Below, one piece after another: positions 41,444-50,313 of a stretch of DNA of 64,000 bases. The notes below the pieces were generated by a model. It was not told the origin of the DNA. It saw only the letters and a list, made by a program, of their open reading frames with translations, and did not search any database. A program made the position numbers and the translations under genes. The stretch comes from Clostridia bacterium (lineage in GTDB: Bacteria; Bacillota; Clostridia; Christensenellales; Borkfalkiaceae): assembly GCA_017467265.1 (NCBI GenBank), contig JAFTSO010000035.1, positions 1-64,000 on the forward strand, in the 5' to 3' direction. Every line of letters begins with the position of its first letter. Positions within the stretch are counted from its first letter, which is position 1.

Positions 41444-43877
41444 AATCGTCTTTTTTGGGTGCAATAGCACGGAAAATCAAAACGTCGGTCAGGATTAAGA
41501 TCGCCGCTGTGCCAAGGAGTAGGAAAACCAGCCGCCAAACGCCGTCTTTGTCCGATTCGCTCGCACCGTAATGCTCCGTTTCGGGCGTGGGGGGCGTGGG
41601 ATCGAACGCGATTGCATATGCCTTGGGCACGTATCCTAAGTAGGTGACGTTGTCGCCGTCCACGTATTGTACGAGATAGTAGGAATAATCGAGATCGTTG
41701 ATCTCGCCAAGGACGGAGATTGCCGTGTTCCGCGGGAGCGTCGTCACCGTCGGCAGCCCCGAGAGATGGGGGAATTTATAGACGGGCACGTCGTTGCTCA
41801 CGTACATTGTTTTTTGTGTGGGATACGTTTTATAATACGCCGATTTTTCATCGTCCGAGAGCGCCGAACAATCGCCTGTGAGCGCAAGGACGGTGCGGTA
41901 GGTGCGCGATTGCCCGTCGTAAAAGGCGAGGATCGCGTGTTTGCCGTTCGTTGTTTCACCGATTTTGAGCGCTGTCAAACCGCTTTCGTGGCGGCTGTAA
42001 TCGACGTACGGGAATACTTCCGCGCCCGACAGGGCGGCAATATCAAAATCTATTACCATCGCGTTGGTGCGGAGTTTTACGATCTCCGCGGCGATGGGGT
42101 TGTGATCGAAAATGCCCTCGTCCACGCCGTTGACGGGGATATTTTTCACCGTCGGCAGGTCGAGTAAGGTCGTTTTCGCCAGATAATTTTCTTGATACAA
42201 AACGTAAGTGACGTTGTCTTCAATGCCGAACGCGAACGACTGCACCGTGGCGGTGTCGCTATATACGAGCGGTTCGTTCAGCGCGTAGGGCGCGTCGGCG
42301 GTGGCTTTTTGAAGTTTGCCGTTCGCCAAGGCATACACGCCGCCGTCGTAATCGATTGCGATCTTTTGCGTGTTCGTGGGCAGAGTCACGCCCAGCGATT
42401 CGCCTTCCGTTGCCGTGGACAGGAAATCTTCTTCGCTAAAACGGTAAACGCCGCTGCCGCTCGCTACGTACAGATACCCGTAGGCGTCCGACGTCAACAA
42501 TTTTGCATACCGCGTGGATTTTTTCTGCGATTCGGTGCGCGTCCAGACGGTAGTGCCGTTCTCGTCCGCCGCCGCGCTTGCCGCGTAATAATAGTTGCTA
42601 TCCGTTGCAAAATAGTACGTTCCGTACACGTTGGCAACCCCGACGAGCGTGCTGTTAAAATCGCTGAACGCCGCCAGCTCTTCGCCGTAGTGTTCGGCGG
42701 TTAGGTCGTAAACGATTGCCTGCGTGCCGTCTGCTGCCAACAAGGTGGTTTCGTCCGCCGCGAGATAGAGCGGCGTGAAATCGGTGGCGATGGGCTGTGC
42801 AAAGGTTTTGCTCTCCACGTCGTAAACGGAGATGCGCCCGTTGCCGTTGTCGGCGATGAACAGTCTGCCCTGCGAAAGGAGCGCGTCTGCGCCGTCGTTA
42901 AAGCGGTGCACGCTGTCCGACGCGTTGCAGATTTCAAAATCGGTGAATACCGATTTTTCCATATCGTATTGTCGGATCGACGGGCCTTTGACGGCGTACA
43001 CATGCGAACCGAACAGTTCGAGTGAAGAGTAATCGCCCGTGTAATGCGCCAAGGGCGTGACGCGGCTGGCGCTGTGTGCGGACGCGAGCTCCGCTAAATT
43101 ATAGGCGTAAAAATCGCCCGAAAGGGTGGAGCAGACAAAGACGTTGTCTTGGATCTGCATCGACACGAGATCGTCGGGGAAATCTGCCACCAGCGCGTCT
43201 TCCTTGGTGTCGGGATTGACTTTGCGAAGGTATTTTGCCGCCTCGGTGTAGTACAGCTCTCCGTTCCAAAAGGCAATCGTCGGCTTGGAATCGACGGTGG
43301 CGAGTGTGTCCGCTTTGCTGCCGTCCAAAGCGATGTACGATACGGACGCCTGCGTTTTGACGTCTGTGTAATACAGTACGTCGTTGACGATTAAAAAGGT
43401 GTCGCAGGGGAATTTTGGATCGCTTTCCGTGATGGAAACGTTGTCCACCTGCAAGGTTTCGGGATTGAGCAGGTACAGATACGTGCCGTCCAAAAAGTAC
43501 AGCTGGTCGTCTCCGTAAAATTGCAAATTCATAATATTGTTTTTGGATGGATCGGCTACGTTGAGCGTATGCTCGTACTTGCGGTATTCGCCCTCCCGTA
43601 CGTCATAGACGTAGATGGCGTTGCCGTCCGCGATCGCCATATAATCGGTGGTCGCCGCGACGTCCATCGGATCGGTCAAGGACAGATATTGCTGATAGCT
43701 GCTGGGCGAAACGAGCGTCGTTTCTTCGCCTGCCACGTCCGCCGCGAGTGCGTAAGGGGAAAGGCAGGTTGCCGTCTGCGCCGCGCCCGATTGTTTTGCA
43801 AAGCCAAACGCCGCAGTCGTCGAAACGAACGCGGTGAGCGAGAACAAAAATGCAGTTGTCTTTGCCGTTTTTCTCAT
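41442..43877 (-). CDS. Large exported beta-propeller-like protein with SH3-like domain and C-terminal membrane anchor
   Basis: An 811-residue protein with an N-terminal signal peptide (KTTAFLFSLTAFVSTTAAFGFA). About 600 residues of repeating beta-rich segments follow, such as YMAIADGNAIYVYDV, LYFLDGTYLYLLNP and LFIADNGNGRISVYDV, the look of one or two WD40/NHL-like propellers. An SH3-like unit (about 705-755, ending YLGYVPKAYAIAF) comes next. A Pro/Thr linker, one membrane helix (LVFLLLGTAAILILTDVLIF) and a short charged tail end the protein. The promoter places transcription about 2 nt before the ATG and no ribosome site is present. The tail architecture is shared with the 244-residue protein at 44881. 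Function unknown. Confidence 0.8.
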   Translation of the reverse strand: MRKTAKTTAFLFSLTAFVSTTAAFGFAKQSGAAQTATCLSPYALAADVAGEETTLVSPSSYQQYLSLTDPMDVAATTDYMAIADGNAIYVYDVREGEYRKYEHTLNVADPSKNNIMNLQFYGDDQLYFLDGTYLYLLNPETLQVDNVSITESDPKFPCDTFLIVNDVLYYTDVKTQASVSYIALDGSKADTLATVDSKPTIAFWNGELYYTEAAKYLRKVNPDTKEDALVADFPDDLVSMQIQDNVFVCSTLSGDFYAYNLAELASAHSASRVTPLAHYTGDYSSLELFGSHVYAVKGPSIRQYDMEKSVFTDFEICNASDSVHRFNDGADALLSQGRLFIADNGNGRISVYDVESKTFAQPIATDFTPLYLAADETTLLAADGTQAIVYDLTAEHYGEELAAFSDFNSTLVGVANVYGTYYFATDSNYYYAASAAADENGTTVWTRTESQKKSTRYAKLLTSDAYGYLYVASGSGVYRFSEEDFLSTATEGESLGVTLPTNTQKIAIDYDGGVYALANGKLQKATADAPYALNEPLVYSDTATVQSFAFGIEDNVTYVLYQENYLAKTTLLDLPTVKNIPVNGVDEGIFDHNPIAAEIVKLRTNAMVIDFDIAALSGAEVFPYVDYSRHESGLTALKIGETTNGKHAILAFYDGQSRTYRTVLALTGDCSALSDDEKSAYYKTYPTQKTMYVSNDVPVYKFPHLSGLPTVTTLPRNTAISVLGEINDLDYSYYLVQYVDGDNVTYLGYVPKAYAIAFDPTPPTPETEHYGASESDKDGVWRLVFLLLGTAAILILTDVLIFRAIAPKKDD

Positions 43878-43885
43878 ACAGAATT

Positions 43886-43914
43886 ATTATAACACGCTTT
43901 TTCAAAAAAAGCAA
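43886..43914 (-). promoter_or_regulatory. Promoter of the 811-residue exported protein (near-leaderless)
   Basis: Minus-strand TTGCTT (43914-43909) and TATAAT (43891-43886), 17-bp spacer. Only 8 nt separate the -10 box from the ATG at 43877. Confidence 0.75.
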
Positions 43915-44129
43915 GGGTTATTGCGAAGTTTTTCCTTATAGGAAAAAGGAAAGATTGTTTTGCCTTTGTGTACAGAAAAACACTCGTACGCAAATGCAAA
44001 ACAAGAAAACGGACAAAACACGAACAAAAAACGAACGGGTTTGGAAAAAATTTCCTAAAAAGCCCGATTTTTTTTTGTTTAATAGGCATACTGTTGTCAT
44101 ATTTTATTTGCTATTCTCATTGTAAAACG

Positions 44130-44143
44130 CGAACAAATGTTCG
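44130..44143. promoter_or_regulatory. Perfect LexA/SOS box
   Basis: CGAACAAATGTTCG matches the Gram-positive LexA (DinR) consensus CGAACnnnnGTTCG exactly. It lies 31 bp upstream of the -35 box at 44174 and 211 bp before the first gene of the phage-like module. Confidence 0.7.
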
Positions 44144-44173
44144 GATTTTACGCAAAAAGATGGCAGTCACCCC

Positions 44174-44201
44174 TTGCAAAAAACGGGGGTGGTGGCATAA
44201 T
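44174..44201 (+). promoter_or_regulatory. Candidate promoter for the phage-like module
   Basis: TTGCAA (44174-44179) and CATAAT (44196-44201), 16-bp spacer. Confidence 0.5.
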
Positions 44202-44353
44202 AGGCGCACGGTGCGGCGAGCAAAGGGACGCATTGAAAGAGTTCGTGTGGTCGGCGCGACGGGGCGCGGAGAGCACGTTTTGTAGAGCGCAAGCGCGCTC
44301 TTGAACAAGATGAAATAATGGGCGATGCGGATCGCCGTGGAGGTGATTGAATT

Positions 44354-44884
44354 TTGGAAAATTACGCAAAAGTGATTTTGTATGCCTATCCGTTGTTAAA
44401 GACGGTGGGCGACGATTATGCGGAGCATATCCGCAACAAGGCGGTGCTGTCCTATAACAGTCCGCTCACGACCGAGCGCTTGGCAGAGTATCTCACGCAA
44501 GAGATTGTCTGTAAGAACGCTTTGGAGTGGCTGAAAACGACGGTGGAGAGCCTGATGGATAGACTCACCGAAGAGGAGAGAACGCTGTTGGATATTCGCT
44601 ATTTTGGCAAGACGAAAAAGCTGCGTGATTTTCTGAAAAGGCAAGCGGAAAAGCGAAAAAGCGGGGGGACGGGTTGCAGCGAACGGATGTATTTTCGTAG
44701 GCAACAGCGTTTGGCGGACAAGTTCGGCGCGATGCTTTTCTATGCCGGCGTCACCCAAAAAGTGTATGACGAGCAGTTTGCAGAGTTGGATATTTTTCGC
44801 AAAATACACCGCTTTGTCGAGGCAGGTAAGGACAAGAAAATCTCCGCGGACGAGCGGAGATTGTTGGGTGCGGACGGGGATTAG
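44354..44884 (+). CDS. Phage-type sigma-like HTH regulator
   Basis: A 176-residue protein. The middle segment LTEEERTLLDIRYFGKTKKLRDFLKRQ resembles a sigma-70 region 4/ArpU-RinA-like helix-turn-helix. A basic stretch (KRKSGGTGCSERMYFRRQQRL) follows. Such proteins sit just before terminase genes in many Clostridial prophages and are thought to activate late genes. It starts at TTG 44354 behind a strong GGAGGTGATTGAATT site, itself preceded by a GGCGAT/ATCGCC hairpin. It overlaps the convergent 244-residue gene by 4 bp. The family assignment is tentative. Confidence 0.65.
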   Translation: MENYAKVILYAYPLLKTVGDDYAEHIRNKAVLSYNSPLTTERLAEYLTQEIVCKNALEWLKTTVESLMDRLTEEERTLLDIRYFGKTKKLRDFLKRQAEKRKSGGTGCSERMYFRRQQRLADKFGAMLFYAGVTQKVYDEQFAELDIFRKIHRFVEAGKDKKISADERRLLGADGD

Positions 44885-45615
44885 TCGTCCGTTTCGTACG
44901 GCGGCTTTTTAGGCGGCTTTAAGATGAGCGCGGCGAGCAGAGGGACGAGTAGGCAAAGGGTGACGAGAATAGCGATTTGGGCAGGGCTGGAAGAGTGGGG
45001 TTCGCCGCCGTCGGGGGTGGGCGTGGGCGCGAGCGAGGCGAGGTAATCGGCGTATTCGGTGTTCTCTTCAAATTCGAGATAATCGGGTTTGGGGACGTAA
45101 CCGAATTCGCCGTCGCGCAGGACGTAGCACCACGTTTTGTCCCCGATGGGATAATCGCCGTAGTAGGCGCAGGTGAACGTCAGCTCAGTAAAGCCGTTGC
45201 TCGTGCTCGGTTCGCTGTCTTCCAGACGATAAGTTAGGTCGAATACGTAATATAAGTACGGGCGTTTGGGCTGATACTCGACGAAGGCAAGATGCTCCGT
45301 GCGGACGTAGCCCGTCAATTTCTGGGCGTAGTTGTCCGTTTCCTGATATTCCACTTTGCAATAGATATCGCCGTAGGAAAGCAGGCGAACGTAGTACGTT
45401 TTGGGGAGTAAAAAGATGCCGTCTTTGCCGTTTTGCGAGAGATAGAAATAGGCGTCGTCGGACAAAATGCAGGCATACGTACCTGATTTGGGCGTATTTT
45501 CTTGCGTAGAAACGAGATTTTGCGCCGACGCGGAGAGCGGCGGCGCGAAGAGCGCAAGCAGCGTATATACAACAAGGAGCAGGGGCAGAAAAGCCCGTAA
45601 AAATAGTTGTTTCAT
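44881..45615 (-). CDS. Exported SH3-like protein with C-terminal membrane anchor
   Basis: A 244-residue protein with a signal peptide (FLRAFLPLLLVVYTLLALF...SASA). Beta-rich SH3-like units include KLTGYVRTEHLAFVEY and GEFGYVPKPDYLEF. A Thr/Pro/Ser linker (APTPTPDGGEPHSSSP), one membrane helix (AQIAILVTLCLLVPLLAALIL) and the cytosolic tail KPPKKPPYETDD follow. The domain order after the signal matches the C-terminal part of the 811-residue protein at 41442, so the two may be related. It lies on the opposite strand within the phage-like module, divergent from the terminase gene. No Shine-Dalgarno is seen; a TATAAT lies upstream near 45645. Confidence 0.75.
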   Translation of the reverse strand: MKQLFLRAFLPLLLVVYTLLALFAPPLSASAQNLVSTQENTPKSGTYACILSDDAYFYLSQNGKDGIFLLPKTYYVRLLSYGDIYCKVEYQETDNYAQKLTGYVRTEHLAFVEYQPKRPYLYYVFDLTYRLEDSEPSTSNGFTELTFTCAYYGDYPIGDKTWCYVLRDGEFGYVPKPDYLEFEENTEYADYLASLAPTPTPDGGEPHSSSPAQIAILVTLCLLVPLLAALILKPPKKPPYETDD

Positions 45616-45692
45616 AGTGCAAAAATTAAAAAAGTTTGTCTTATCATTATAAGGAAAGGGCGGTGGCGGTTTTTAGGGGATTTGGAAAGGAT

Positions 45693-47126
45693 ATGAAAGA
45701 TATTGTAGAAAGAATACGTGCAATCGAGTGTGAACTGGAAAGACGGCGTGAGAGCGATCATTTGGCGGCGTATAACACGGGCGAGAAAAAGCACGAAAAA
45801 CAGTTGGCGTTCCACAAATGCCAAAAACGCAACCGTTGGGTGTTCGGCGGCAACCGTTCGGGAAAGACGGAGTGTGGCGCGGTGGAGTGCGTGTATATGG
45901 CGCGCGGCATACACCCCTATCGGCAAAACCGTAGGGACGTGTGCGGCTGGGTGGTGTCCTTATCGACGCAGGTGCAGCGCGACGTGGCGCAGAAAAAGAT
46001 ACTACGCTATCTTCGCAAAGATCAAATCGTGGATATTGTGATGCTCAGCGGTAGAAAGGACGCGCCCGAACACGGCGTGATCGATTTTATCCGCGTAAAA
46101 AACGAGTTGGGCGGTACGTCGGTGATCGGGTTTAAGAGCTGCGATCAGGGCAGGGAAAAATTTCAGGGCACGTCGCTGGATTTCGTATGGTTTGACGAAG
46201 AACCGCCCGAGGATATTTACGTGGAGTGCCGTATGCGCGTGATGGATAAAAAGGGGGATATTTTCGGTACGATGACGCCGCTCAAAGGCTTGACGTTTGT
46301 GTACAACGAAATTTATCTCAACCGTCACGGCGACGGCGAGGTTTGGTACGAGTTTGTCGAGTGGCGTGATAATCCCTATCTGGACGAGCGTGAAATAAGG
46401 GCGCTGGAAGGGAGTTTGGACGAGATTTCGTTGCAATCGCGCCGATACGGGAAGTTTGTCGCGGCTGGGGCTGGGCTGGTGTATCCTGAATTTGACGAGC
46501 GTGTGCACGTGATCGAGCCTTTTTCCGTGCCGACGGAGTGGCAAGATATGATTTCCATAGACCCCGGTCTGAATAATCCGCTCTCGGCGCATTGGTATGC
46601 GGTGGATTTTGACGACAACGTGTACGTGGTGGCGGAGCATTACGAGGCGGGGCAGGGCGTCGATCATCACGCGGAAAAAATCAAGGAGATCAGCGAGCGG
46701 CTGGGCTGGCATACGGACGGGCAGGGTAGGCTCTGCGCGCTGATTGATAGCGCGGCAAAACAGAGAACCTTGGGGAGCGTAAAGAGCGTGGTGGAGCTGT
46801 TCTACGAACGGGGGATTTTGGTGAACCCGAACGTTGAGAAGGATCTTTTTTCGGGGATCGCGCGCGTCAAGAGCTATCTCAATCAGCGCAACGGGTTACC
46901 GAATTTGTACGTGTTTAGCAACTGCGTGCATATGATCAGCGAGCTGAAAGGATACCGCTGGGGGAGTGGGGATTTGCCGAGAAAGGTGGACGATCATAGT
47001 TTGGACGAGATGCGGTATTATCTGATGACGAAGCCCAAAAAGGTGAAAGTGGACGAGAAAACGGTGATTCAGCGGGACAAGGAACGGCGAATCCGAAAGC
47101 TGCGTAGGGGGAATTTTAGCGTGTAA
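45693..47126 (+). CDS. Phage terminase large subunit
   Basis: A protein of about 477 residues that packages DNA into procapsids. The N-terminal ATPase has Walker A FGGNRSGKTE, a Q/coupling region MTPLKGLTF and Walker B LDFVWFDEEPPED. The C-terminal RNase H-like nuclease has the acidic residues in MISIDPGLNNP, LIDSAAKQ and DDHSLDEMRY. It is intact, with no missing catalytic motif. Alternative starts are GTG 45663 (after AAGGAAAGGGCG) and TTG 45636; the coiled N-terminus beginning MKDIVERIRAIE favours 45693. It is the first gene of the plus-strand structural run. Confidence 0.93.
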   Translation: MKDIVERIRAIECELERRRESDHLAAYNTGEKKHEKQLAFHKCQKRNRWVFGGNRSGKTECGAVECVYMARGIHPYRQNRRDVCGWVVSLSTQVQRDVAQKKILRYLRKDQIVDIVMLSGRKDAPEHGVIDFIRVKNELGGTSVIGFKSCDQGREKFQGTSLDFVWFDEEPPEDIYVECRMRVMDKKGDIFGTMTPLKGLTFVYNEIYLNRHGDGEVWYEFVEWRDNPYLDEREIRALEGSLDEISLQSRRYGKFVAAGAGLVYPEFDERVHVIEPFSVPTEWQDMISIDPGLNNPLSAHWYAVDFDDNVYVVAEHYEAGQGVDHHAEKIKEISERLGWHTDGQGRLCALIDSAAKQRTLGSVKSVVELFYERGILVNPNVEKDLFSGIARVKSYLNQRNGLPNLYVFSNCVHMISELKGYRWGSGDLPRKVDDHSLDEMRYYLMTKPKKVKVDEKTVIQRDKERRIRKLRRGNFSV

Positions 47127-47136
47127 AGGAGAGTGT

Positions 47137-47601
47137 ATGAAAGAGGATAAGAAGGAAGAAAAAATCGGCGAGGCGCTGCTCAAAGTGGCGCTGGGATACC
47201 AGCTCGCCGAAGTCACGGAAGAGTATGCCGAAGTGGACGGGGCGTTGAAGCTCACCAAGCGGAAAAAGACGAAAAAGGACGTGCCGCCCGATCTCAAAGC
47301 GGTGCAGATGCTACTCGAAAAAGGGGGCGAGGGTGCGGACGTTGCGAGCCTGACGGACGAGGAGCTGGAGAGAGAAAAGGCGCGGCTGATCGGGATTTTG
47401 CAGAGCGCGGTGGCGGCGCAGCAAGGTGCGGCAGGACAGGGAAAGGGGCAGGACGTATCGAAAACAAAGGCGAAAAAAGGCGGCGGTGCGGATTTGGACG
47501 GAGTGGACTCTGGCGCGCTTGGCGCGGAAAGGAAAACGGTGAAAAAGACGGTGAGAAGATCGGTCGTAAAACGATCGGTGGTGAAAAAGAAAACGAAATA
47601 A
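47137..47601 (+). CDS. Probable small-terminase-like phage protein
   Basis: A 154-residue protein. Residues 8-50 (GEALLKVALGYQLAEVTEEY and RKKTKKDVPPDLKAVQMLLE) resemble the core of small proteins found beside terminase large subunits in Clostridial phages. An acidic helix (DEELEREKARLIGIL) and a very basic Lys/Arg/Val tail (KTVKKTVRRSVVKRSVVKKK) follow, well suited to DNA binding. It lies between the large terminase and the portal, 10 and 15 bp from each. The assignment rests on sequence feel and position. Confidence 0.6.
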   Translation: MKEDKKEEKIGEALLKVALGYQLAEVTEEYAEVDGALKLTKRKKTKKDVPPDLKAVQMLLEKGGEGADVASLTDEELEREKARLIGILQSAVAAQQGAAGQGKGQDVSKTKAKKGGGADLDGVDSGALGAERKTVKKTVRRSVVKRSVVKKKTK

Positions 47602-47616
47602 GAAGGAGCAAATTTT

Positions 47617-49485
47617 ATGAGGACGACAAAAGTGGTTTCCGAAGAAGAAGTTCGGGAGCGAGAGCGAAGGGAGCAGGTGATTGCGCAGGAAATTACCGAG
47701 GATTTTTTGGCGCGTAGGGAAGAGCGCAGGGCGATTGAGAACGGCTGGACGCTGAATATCAATTTTTTCAGCGGCAATCAGTATTGCGACGTCGCGCCGT
47801 CGGGGGAGCTGGTGGAAGAAGATAAACGGTTTTACTGGCAGGCAAGAAGAGTGTTTAATCATATCGCGCCGACCGTCGATTCGCGTATTGCTAAGCTCGA
47901 AAAACAAAAGCCGACGTTGCGTGTACGTGCCTTTTCGGACGAGGAAGGGGATTTGCAGGCGGCGAAGCTGGCGACGGGCGTTTTGAAATACGTGCAGGAG
48001 CGCGTTGGGTTGCAGGACGCGACGTCGAGAGCTTTGGTTTGGGCAGAGACGTGCGGCTCTGTGTTCTACAAGGTGCTTTGGAACGAAAAGGGCGGCAGAC
48101 AGGTCGCGACGGACGAGCAAGGAGTGCCCGTGTATGAAGGCGAAGTGCAGGTGTCCGTTGTGCCGCCGTTTGAGATTTTTCCCGATCGTTTGGACGCGGA
48201 AGATTTTGACGGCTTGCGGAGCGTGATTCACGCGCAGGCGGTTTCCGTGGAGTATATCCGTGAGAAGTTCGGCGTGGTGGTGCAGGGCAGGGACGTACCT
48301 GCGATTATGGGGTATAGCGAACCGTCGGCAGGACGTATGCCTGCAATGGCGAAAAAGAATAGCGCGACTCTTTCGGACGGCGAAGTGCTCATCGAGCGAT
48401 ACACGCGGCCGAGCGAAGAGTACCCCAACGGGCGTTTGGAGATCGTGGCAGGGGGGAAACTGCTCTATGAAGGGGATTTGCCGTATATCAACGGCGAGCG
48501 CGGCGAGCGGACGTTTCCGTTCGTGAAACAGGACTGCTTGCGATTACCCGGGGCGTTCTTTTCGAGCAGCGTGATCGATCGTCTAATCCCCGTGCAAAGG
48601 GCGTACAACGCGGTGCGCAACCGCAAACACGAGTTTTTGAACCGCGCGTCGATGGGCGTTTTGACCGTTGAGGACGGATCGGTGGATACGGACGAATTGA
48701 GCGAGGAAGGGCTGCTGCCCGGAAAAGTGCTGGTGTACCGTCAGGGGGGCAAAGCCCCCGAAATGCTCGACTGCGGCAACGTGCCCAGCGAGTTTAAGAG
48801 CGAAGAGGAGTGGCTGGACCAGGAGTTTGCGTTGATTAGCGGCGTGAGTGAGTTGACGAAAAATTCGACGCCGACGCGCGTGACGAGTGCGACGGGGTTG
48901 CAGCTGCTCCTGTCGCAGGACGATAACCGTTTGGCGGCGACGACGGCGTGTATTGAACGCGCGATGAAGGGAATCGGACGGCAGATTTTGCGACTGTATC
49001 GGCAGTTTGCTGGCACGGCGCGATTGATGACTTTGACAGGTGAGAACAAGAAAACGCAGATTTATTATTTTAATGCGTCCCGTTTGGACGTGTCCGATAT
49101 TCAGTTTGAATCGGGGGAAACGACTTCGCCCGAAGAGAAGAAACGGGTGCTGTTGCAGCTGTATGAGGCAGGGCTGCTGACGGACGGGGACGGAAAGCTC
49201 ACGCAAGAAAACAAAAACCGTATTTTGGAAGCGTTCGGGTTTGGTAGCTATGAGAACGTAAAGGATATGTCTTCGCTGCATACGGCGAAGGCGGCGGAAG
49301 AAAATTTGGCGCTAAAAGCGGAGGACGTGGACGCGGACGGGTATGACGATCACGCTCTGCACATCAACGAACACATTCGGTTTTTGCTGTCTGCGGAGTT
49401 TAAGCGAGCCAAGGAACGCGACAAGATTAAGGCGAGATTTCTCGCGCATATCGAACAACATAAAAACGCGCAAAAGGCGCAGTAA
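47617..49485 (+). CDS. Phage portal protein (P22-like)
   Basis: A 622-residue portal protein forming the dodecameric DNA channel at one capsid vertex. Typical features are NFFSGNQYCD, FNHIAPTVDSRIAKLEKQKP, the stem-like DRLIPVQRAYNAVRNRKHEF, a VSELTKNSTPTRVTSATGLQLLLSQDDNRL clip/crown region and a C-terminal acidic, helical tail. The size is close to P22 gp1. The ORF is uninterrupted. It lies between the small-terminase-like gene and the scaffold candidate, the usual order terminase-portal-scaffold-coat. Confidence 0.9.
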   Translation: MRTTKVVSEEEVRERERREQVIAQEITEDFLARREERRAIENGWTLNINFFSGNQYCDVAPSGELVEEDKRFYWQARRVFNHIAPTVDSRIAKLEKQKPTLRVRAFSDEEGDLQAAKLATGVLKYVQERVGLQDATSRALVWAETCGSVFYKVLWNEKGGRQVATDEQGVPVYEGEVQVSVVPPFEIFPDRLDAEDFDGLRSVIHAQAVSVEYIREKFGVVVQGRDVPAIMGYSEPSAGRMPAMAKKNSATLSDGEVLIERYTRPSEEYPNGRLEIVAGGKLLYEGDLPYINGERGERTFPFVKQDCLRLPGAFFSSSVIDRLIPVQRAYNAVRNRKHEFLNRASMGVLTVEDGSVDTDELSEEGLLPGKVLVYRQGGKAPEMLDCGNVPSEFKSEEEWLDQEFALISGVSELTKNSTPTRVTSATGLQLLLSQDDNRLAATTACIERAMKGIGRQILRLYRQFAGTARLMTLTGENKKTQIYYFNASRLDVSDIQFESGETTSPEEKKRVLLQLYEAGLLTDGDGKLTQENKNRILEAFGFGSYENVKDMSSLHTAKAAEENLALKAEDVDADGYDDHALHINEHIRFLLSAEFKRAKERDKIKARFLAHIEQHKNAQKAQ

Positions 49486-49500
49486 ATAAAGGAGAAGTGT

Positions 49501-50274
49501 ATGGAAAACAAGGAGAACGTTTACGTGGAAAAGATCGGCACGGAGAAGGTAATGGAAGAAAGGGCGGCGACAGGGGAGCACAGCGGTGCGTCGCAGGAAG
49601 TCTCGACGGTTGCCGGGAAATTTAAGGACGTGAGCGCCCTTATTAGGGCGTACGAGTCGTTGCAAGCGGAATTTACGCGAAGAAGTCAGCGGCTCAAAGA
49701 ACTGGAAAAACTCGCGGGAAATTCCAAGGACGACGTGCACGTTGCAGAGCGTTCGGGGGCGGAAAAGCTCCGTAAGAACGCCGAGAATAGACGGGAAAAG
49801 ACGAAGGCTTTCGACGCGTTTGTCTTGGACGTGAACAAAGCGCACGTGCTGGCGGAACCCGACGGGGAGAAGGATGAAAACGCCGAGTTGGCGACGGTGG
49901 AAGTGCGAGCGGAAAGCTACGCGGAAAATTTCGCCGAGAACGCCGAAAATGCGGTAAACGAGCAGGTACGGGTCGAAACGACGGCGGTGGAGAAGGAAAC
50001 GTTGGCAGAGAAAGACTGCGTCCGTAAGGGCGAAGAAAATGCTAAAAAACCGTCCGTTGCAGGGAACGCACCGACGGCGGAAGAGCTGTATTTGCAAGTT
50101 TGTCGCGACGAGGGAGTGCGCCTGCGTATCATCGGGGAATATTTGACCTCGGTGAGCAGGGGCGGCGCTCCGATTACCGCAACGGGGGCAGGAACGTTCG
50201 TTTCGCCGCCGCGCAAAGCCAGAACGATCGGCGATGCCGCCGCGATGGCTCTGCAATATTTCAAAAAGCCGTAA
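49501..50274 (+). CDS. Candidate capsid scaffold protein
   Basis: A 257-residue, highly charged, mostly helical protein with no cysteine-rich or enzymatic motif. An N-terminal segment (VAGKFKDVSALIRAYESLQAEFTRRSQRLKELEKL) is typical of proteins encoded before coat genes. The central part is Glu/Ala/Asn-rich and probably disordered (AESYAENFAENAENAVNEQV). The C-terminal PTAEELYLQVCRDEGVRLRIIGEYL may bind coat protein. Position between portal and coat, composition and length support a scaffold; no direct family match is claimed. Confidence 0.7.
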   Translation: MENKENVYVEKIGTEKVMEERAATGEHSGASQEVSTVAGKFKDVSALIRAYESLQAEFTRRSQRLKELEKLAGNSKDDVHVAERSGAEKLRKNAENRREKTKAFDAFVLDVNKAHVLAEPDGEKDENAELATVEVRAESYAENFAENAENAVNEQVRVETTAVEKETLAEKDCVRKGEENAKKPSVAGNAPTAEELYLQVCRDEGVRLRIIGEYLTSVSRGGAPITATGAGTFVSPPRKARTIGDAAAMALQYFKKP

Positions 50275-50313
50275 GTACGGCACAAAAAATAAAAGCAAAC
50301 AAGGAGAAAAATT

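Larger units (their letters stand above)
43915..44353. other. Regulatory gap upstream of the phage-like module
   Basis: No gene seen. It contains the inverted repeats TTTTTCC/GGAAAAA near 43930 and GGAAA/TTTCC near 44043, the SOS box at 44130 and a promoter at 44174. Hairpins are GAGCGC/GCGCTC (about 44286-44301) and GGCGAT/ATCGCC (about 44320-44335), just before the ribosome site of the next gene. Confidence 0.6.
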
